10,514 nt of DNA, from the NCBI GenBank assembly GCA_025937035.1, contig JAICSG010000076.1:1-10514 (forward strand). Reading direction: 5' to 3'. The position numbers and the translations under genes are program-made. A model generated the notes under the pieces. That model saw only the letters and a program-made list of their open reading frames with translations. It made no database searches and had not been told where the DNA came from. This document shows, piece by piece, positions 6,563 through 10,514 of the stretch (position 1 is the stretch's first letter; each line of letters opens with the position of its first letter). The stretch is from Thermoanaerobaculia bacterium. Lineage in GTDB: Bacteria > Acidobacteriota > Thermoanaerobaculia > Multivoradales > UBA5704.

Positions 6563-9500
6563 ATGCCCCGTAATCCGTCTGCCTCCGTCGTCCTCCCCAC
6601 CGGCTCCGCTCTGGGCTCCCTGATCGAGGAGATCCACCGCGATACCCGCCTTGGAGGCCAGCTCCGTTACGCCGCGCACCTGCCCGGAAGCGAGGCCCGC
6701 TACGGCGAGCTCGATCCGCCTCTGCCGGAGCCGGTCGCCCGCGCCTTGGGACGGTGGGGCGTGCCGCGGCTCTGGCAGCATCAGACGGAAGGGATCGCGG
6801 CCGTCCGGCGGGGGGAGAACGTGCTCATCACCACCCCCACGGCGTCGGGCAAGTCGCTCGTCTTCCAGGTGCCGCCGCTGGAAGAGGCGATCCGCGGCGG
6901 CCCGGGGCACGGGCTGTTTCTCTTTCCCCTCAAGGCCCTGGGACAGGACCAGCGGGGGAAATTCCTCCATCTCGCCGAGGCCGCGGGGCTGCCTCCCGAG
7001 ATCGCCGGCTGCGAGATCTACGATGGTGACACCCCGGGCTCGAAGCGGACGGCCATCCGCAAAAATTTCCCCCGGGTGGTGATCTCCAATCCGGACATGC
7101 TCCATCTGGGCGTGCTCGGCCACTGGACCGGCTGGGGGCCGTTTCTGGCCGACCTGCGCTGGATCGTGCTCGACGAGCTCCATACCTACCGGGGGATCTT
7201 CGGCAGCCACTTCCATCACGTGCTCCAGCGCTTCCTCCGCCTCTGCCGATCGGTGGGGAGCGATCCGGTGCTGATCGCCTCTTCGGCCACCGCCGCCAAC
7301 GCCGGAGAGTTCGCCGAGACCCTCACCGGCCGCAGGTTCCACTGGATCTCCGAGTCCGGGGCGCCCCGGGAAGGACGCCACCTGCTGCTCTTCCAGCCCG
7401 AGGCGAGCCCCTACACCACGGCCCTCCAGCTCTTCGTGCGCTTCGTCAACGCCGGCCTCAAGACGATCGTCTTCACCAAGGCGCGGCGGATCACCGAGCT
7501 CCTCTACTCCTGGCTCCGGCGCCAGGAGCCCTCGCTCGCCTCGCGGGTGGCGAGCTACCGCGCCGGCTTCCTGGCCGAGGAGCGGCGGCGCATCGAGAAG
7601 TCGCTCTTCGAGGGGAAGCTCGACGGCGTGATCTCCACCTCCGCGCTGGAGATGGGGATCGACGTCGGCGGCCTCGACGCCTGCATCCTGGTGGGCTATC
7701 CGGGGAGCATGATGGCCACCTGGCAGCGCTCGGGCCGGGTGGGGCGGGCCGGCCGCGAATCGATTACGGCAATGGTCGCCATGCCCGACGCGCTCGATCA
7801 ATATTTCCTCGATCACCCCGAGCAGTTCCTGGAGCGCCCCTGCGAGCGGCTGATCGTCGATCCGGCCAACGATCCGGTGTCGCGGGCCCACCTCGTCTGC
7901 GCCGCCTCGGAGATGCCGCTCTGCGGGGACGACCGGGCCTATCTCGCGGCGCACGAGGCGCGGGTGGAAAAGCTCCTGCGCCAGGGGCACCTGCTCGCCG
8001 CCGCCGAGGGGGATGAGATCTTCTCCCTCCGCCGCCGGCCGCAGCGCCACGTCAATCTGCGAGGAGCGGGGGAGACCTACGCGATCCTGGCCGGCGGCCG
8101 GACCATCGGCACGGTGGACGGCGTGCGGGCCCTCCACGAATGCCACCCCGGCGCAGTCTACCTCCACGCGGGGCGGCAATTTCTGGTGGAGGCGTTGGAG
8201 GGCGAGGAGCGGCGGGTGCTGGCCGAGGCGGCGGACCTCGACTATTTCACCACGCCCCTCACCGAGAAGGAGACCGAGATCCTGGAGGTGCTGGAGAAGA
8301 AGAGCGTGGGCCCCCTCCAGGCCTGGCTCGGCCGGCTCAAGGTGACCGAGCGGGTGGTGGGCTTCGAGCGCAAGCGCATTCACGGCCAGGAGACGATCGA
8401 TCAGACCCCGCTCGACCTGCCGCCGGTCGAGTTCGAGACCGTGGGCCTCTGGTGGGCGGCGCCGCGGGCGGTCGAGGAGACCCTGCGCCGCCGGGGGGAG
8501 CATTTCCTGGGCTCCCTCCACGCCTCGGAGCACGCCGGCATCTCGCTCTTTCCGATCCTGGCGCTCTGCGACCGCGGGGACATCGGCGGCATCTCCTACC
8601 CCCTCCATCCGCAGATGGGCACCGGCGCCGTCTTCATCTACGACGGCCACCCCGGCGGCGTGGGGATCGCGGCGCGCGGCTTCGCGGATCTGACGGACCT
8701 GCTGGGGAGAGTGCTCCTGCTGATCGAGGGGTGCCCCTGCGAGACCGGATGCCCTTCGTGCGTGCAGTCCCCCAAATGCGGCAACGGCAACCGTCCGCTG
8801 GACAAACCCGGCGCGGCGCGGGTGCTGCGGCTGCTGCTGGGGAAGGAGGAGCCGGCGGTGGCTTGGGGTGAGGCGGTGGTGGTGACTCTGGTGGCGGAGG
8901 AGCCTTTCCCGGACGAGGGACTCCAGGGACCACAGGGACAAGAAGAGCCCGTTGCTGATGTCCCTTTGGTCCCTGATGTCCCTGGAGTCCCTGATGCCCC
9001 TGATCGGCCTTTCCTGGAGGAGGAGCCTGGCCGGCGCCACGCTCATCTGCGGGCCGGAGCAGAGGCTCCTTCCATGCCCCTCCGAATCGAATCTCCCCTG
9101 CTCCAAACCCTTTCAGCCTTCCCCCGCCAGGGGGTGAAGGTCCGGGAGGGAGCCCGCAACACCATCCTCTTCGACCTCGAAACCCTCCGCTCCGCCTCCG
9201 ACGTGGGAGGCTGGGACAAGGCCCATCGCATGGGGGTCGCCATCGGCGTGCTCTGCTTCCTGGAGGAGGGGCGCTTCGAGGTCTACGGCGAGTCCCAGGT
9301 GCGCGCCCTGATCGACGCCCTGCGCGGCGCCACGATGGTGATCGGCTACAACATCAAGCGTTTCGACTACCACGTCCTCTCCGGCTACACGGGAGAGGAC
9401 TTCGCGCGCCTGTTTCCCACCTTCGACCTGCTGGAGGACGTGGCGTCGCGCCTGGGCTTCCGGGTCGGCATGGGGCATCTCGCCCAGGAGACGCTGGGCG

Positions 9501-9691
9501 TGGGCAAATCCGCGGACGGCCTCCAGTCGCTCGAATGGGTCCGCCAGGGGCGACTCGACCTTGTGGAGCAATACTGCCGGCGGGACGTCGAGATCCTGCG
9601 CGACCTCTATCTCCACGGCCGGCGCGAGGGGTTCCTCTTCTACCGCGACAAGAAGCGGGACGTGAAGCTGAAGCTGGGCGTGGAGTGGTAG
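6563..9691 (+). CDS. MrfA-type DEAD/H helicase with DUF1998 fused to an MrfB-type DEDD exonuclease
   Basis: This 1042-aa protein has two parts. Residues 60-750 are a superfamily 2 helicase of the MrfA/YprA type: WQHQTEGI (71-78), Walker A TPTASGKS (91-98, K97), PLKALGQDQ (122-130), SNPDML (175-180), DELHTYRG (204-211), SSAT (240-243), IVFTKARR (302-309), STSALEMGIDVGGLD (358-372) and QRSGRVGRAGR (388-398). DUF1998 follows, with HASEHA (653-658), DIGG (673-676), YDGHPGGVGIA (693-703) and a metal-type cysteine cluster C724, C726, C730, C733, C739. A linker (about 753-840, rich in Pro, Val, Asp and Glu) leads to a ribonuclease H-like exonuclease (about 865-1025): D871 and E873 (FDLET), D935 (NIKRFDYH), Y1004 and D1008 (QYCRRD). 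In B. subtilis MrfA and MrfB are separate mitomycin-damage repair proteins; the fusion implies the two act together. An in-frame ATG at 9074 (M838) could start a free exonuclease but lacks a good SD. The lipoprotein gene follows after 9 bases. Confidence 0.93.
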   Translation: MPRNPSASVVLPTGSALGSLIEEIHRDTRLGGQLRYAAHLPGSEARYGELDPPLPEPVARALGRWGVPRLWQHQTEGIAAVRRGENVLITTPTASGKSLVFQVPPLEEAIRGGPGHGLFLFPLKALGQDQRGKFLHLAEAAGLPPEIAGCEIYDGDTPGSKRTAIRKNFPRVVISNPDMLHLGVLGHWTGWGPFLADLRWIVLDELHTYRGIFGSHFHHVLQRFLRLCRSVGSDPVLIASSATAANAGEFAETLTGRRFHWISESGAPREGRHLLLFQPEASPYTTALQLFVRFVNAGLKTIVFTKARRITELLYSWLRRQEPSLASRVASYRAGFLAEERRRIEKSLFEGKLDGVISTSALEMGIDVGGLDACILVGYPGSMMATWQRSGRVGRAGRESITAMVAMPDALDQYFLDHPEQFLERPCERLIVDPANDPVSRAHLVCAASEMPLCGDDRAYLAAHEARVEKLLRQGHLLAAAEGDEIFSLRRRPQRHVNLRGAGETYAILAGGRTIGTVDGVRALHECHPGAVYLHAGRQFLVEALEGEERRVLAEAADLDYFTTPLTEKETEILEVLEKKSVGPLQAWLGRLKVTERVVGFERKRIHGQETIDQTPLDLPPVEFETVGLWWAAPRAVEETLRRRGEHFLGSLHASEHAGISLFPILALCDRGDIGGISYPLHPQMGTGAVFIYDGHPGGVGIAARGFADLTDLLGRVLLLIEGCPCETGCPSCVQSPKCGNGNRPLDKPGAARVLRLLLGKEEPAVAWGEAVVVTLVAEEPFPDEGLQGPQGQEEPVADVPLVPDVPGVPDAPDRPFLEEEPGRRHAHLRAGAEAPSMPLRIESPLLQTLSAFPRQGVKVREGARNTILFDLETLRSASDVGGWDKAHRMGVAIGVLCFLEEGRFEVYGESQVRALIDALRGATMVIGYNIKRFDYHVLSGYTGEDFARLFPTFDLLEDVASRLGFRVGMGHLAQETLGVGKSADGLQSLEWVRQGRLDLVEQYCRRDVEILRDLYLHGRREGFLFYRDKKRDVKLKLGVEW
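8916..9010. repeat. GTCCCT-based tandem and inverted repeats inside the helicase-exonuclease linker
   Basis: Three 18-bp units lie head to tail: 8957-8974 (GATGTCCCTTTGGTCCCT), 8975-8992 (differing from unit 1 at two positions, GGA for TTG) and a degenerate 8993-9010. The second unit also contains a perfect 15-bp inverted copy of 8916-8930 (AGGGACTCCAGGGAC); a looser match extends this to 22 of 25 bases against 8916-8940. The array is in frame and encodes DVPLVP, DVPGVP and DAPDRP (residues 799-816), part of the interdomain linker. The sequence differs in texture from the flanking conserved domains and looks like a short repeat element captured as linker. Confidence 0.75.
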
Positions 9692-9700
9692 GGTATCTCC

Positions 9701-10186
9701 ATGAAGCAGCTTTTTCGGCCCCTCCTCGCCCTCGTCCTCCTCGCGCTCGCCGGCTGCGCTCTCAACACCCTGGCCCACATGGAGTCGCCCAAGGTGGACG
9801 TCACCGGCGTCAAGCTGAAGGGGACGACCCTGGCCGGAGCCGACGTGCTGGTGCAGTTTCGGGTGGACAACCCCAACGACGTCAACCTGGTGCTCGACGG
9901 CGTCGTCTACCACCTGCGGCTGAACGGCCAGCCTCTCCTGAACGGCCATTACGATCAGCAGGTCCAGATCGCCGCCAGCGGCCCCACCACGGTCGAGCTG
10001 CCGGTGACGATCCGCTTCGACGACCTCTACCGCGTGATCGGCACCCTCCAGAACCGGAAGAACCCCGAATACGCCCTGGACGCCGACCTCCGCTTCGACG
10101 TCCCCGTGCTGGGCGAGGTCACCGTGCCGGTGACGCAGACGGGGAAGGTCCCGGTCGACCGTTTGTTGCAGCAGATCGGGCGGTAG
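9701..10186 (+). CDS. LEA type 2 / WHy-domain lipoprotein
   Basis: This 161-aa protein has a lipoprotein signal peptide: KQLFRPLLALVLLALAGC, with lipobox LAGC and lipidated C19. The mature part matches the WHy (water stress and hypersensitive response, LEA type 2) fold: ESPKVDVTGVKLKGTTLAGADVL (28-50), the core FRVDNPNDVNLVLDGVVYHLRLNGQPL (53-79) with the family-typical N-P-N pattern, then VELPVTIRF and a closing strand VTVPVTQTGKVPV. WHy proteins are often lipoproteins or single-domain secreted proteins and some protect enzymes against desiccation or freezing; the role of this one is inferred from family only. The ATG lies 9 bases after the helicase stop with GGAG at 9682-9685 inside the helicase end, suggesting cotranscription. 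Alternatively TAGGGT (9689-9694), 6 bases before the ATG, could serve as a leaderless -10. Confidence 0.88.
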   Translation: MKQLFRPLLALVLLALAGCALNTLAHMESPKVDVTGVKLKGTTLAGADVLVQFRVDNPNDVNLVLDGVVYHLRLNGQPLLNGHYDQQVQIAASGPTTVELPVTIRFDDLYRVIGTLQNRKNPEYALDADLRFDVPVLGEVTVPVTQTGKVPVDRLLQQIGR

Positions 10187-10205
10187 GACCTCCCCTTCGA
10201 TCTCC

Positions 10206-10514
10206 CTATTGATGCCGCGGGACGCACCCCGCCGCCATGATCTGGGCCATCCTCGTCGTGGCCGGTACGCCGTCGATCGTCGCCTGATAGATCGCCTCCT
10301 CGGTACAACCCGTGGCCGAGCAGAAGACCGCGGGCTTCTGGCCGGGGGCGAGCTGCGAGACGGCGTTGATGAAGAAGGAGGATTCGGCGGGCGCGTTGTT
10401 CAAGGCGTTGGGGTTGACGCACTGCCAGACGCTGACCCCCGTCTTCGGATAATTCACGTCCGCCCCGGGGGAGATCACACTGTCGGACCTCCACGTCGGA
10501 TCGTCAGGGTTGGA
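10206..10514 (-). CDS. Unrecognised protein, C-terminal part, cut by the window edge
   Basis: This frame is open from the right edge (beginning SNPDDPTWRSDS) to a TAG stop at 10206-10208, giving the last 102 residues. An internal GTG at 10478 could be read as a start, but the open frame upstream and the coding-like residues there make a longer protein more likely. I do not recognise the family. Four cysteines (in VWQC, VFC, TGC and AGC) and an absence of charged clusters fit an extracytoplasmic protein with disulfides, but the N-terminus that would show a signal peptide is missing. The end reads GVPATTRMAQIMAAGCVPRHQ minus its last residue. It converges on the WHy lipoprotein gene, whose stop lies 19 bp away, and no terminator hairpin is visible between them. 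Confidence 0.6.
   Translation of the reverse strand, partial: SNPDDPTWRSDSVISPGADVNYPKTGVSVWQCVNPNALNNAPAESSFFINAVSQLAPGQKPAVFCSATGCTEEAIYQATIDGVPATTRMAQIMAAGCVPRHQ

Noticed and set aside
8957..9010. Short repeats resembling a CRISPR array.
   Set aside because: Units are 18 bp, directly adjacent, without unique spacers, and lie inside a coding frame; no cas gene is present.
6458..9106. An 882-codon open frame on the minus strand opposite the helicase.
   Set aside because: Same GC-driven shadow; composition is Arg/Leu/Gly/Glu-rich with no recognisable motif, while the plus frame has all helicase motifs.

Overview
The window is GC-rich (clearly above 60%) and uses codons ending in G or C. It encodes proteins typical of an environmental, diderm, non-model bacterium: a secreted CBM9-like/DUF5916 outer-membrane-type protein, a DUF4412 periplasmic protein, a WHy/LEA-2 lipoprotein and a DUF1998 helicase. 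I read it as a chromosomal segment of an Acidobacteriota-like soil or sediment bacterium. That placement is an inference from gene content and base composition; no rRNA or marker gene is present to confirm it.

Layout. (1) 1-2093, minus strand: trehalose pair otsA then otsB, 5 bases apart, with otsB running off the left edge. (2) 2094-2118: a 25-bp divergent start region. (3) 2119-5756, plus strand: an envelope cluster of a 758-aa DUF5916 protein, a DUF4412 periplasmic protein and a membrane protein with a bacterial PH domain and a SHOCT tail. (4) 5757-6095: no gene, but a 222-bp palindromic element with perfect 28-bp terminal inverted repeats. (5) 6096-6498: two tandem small genes, each encoding a Sec signal peptide and a 30-residue mature peptide with eight cysteines in a shared framework. 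(6) 6563-9691: a 1042-aa protein joining an MrfA-type helicase (DEAD/H plus DUF1998) to an MrfB-type DEDD exonuclease through a linker encoded by short tandem and inverted repeats. (7) 9701-10186: a WHy/LEA-2 lipoprotein. (8) 10206-10514, minus strand: the C-terminal end of an unrecognised cysteine-containing protein, convergent with the lipoprotein gene and cut by the right edge.

Functional reading. otsA and otsB make trehalose, and the WHy lipoprotein belongs to a stress-associated family, so part of the segment fits desiccation or osmotic tolerance. The helicase-exonuclease fusion unites two activities that in Bacillus subtilis are separate DNA-repair proteins (MrfA and MrfB). The two cysteine-rich peptides have no recognisable partner here (no maturase, protease or transporter), so their role is open. 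They, the palindromic element upstream of them and the helicase fusion are the most unusual parts of the window.
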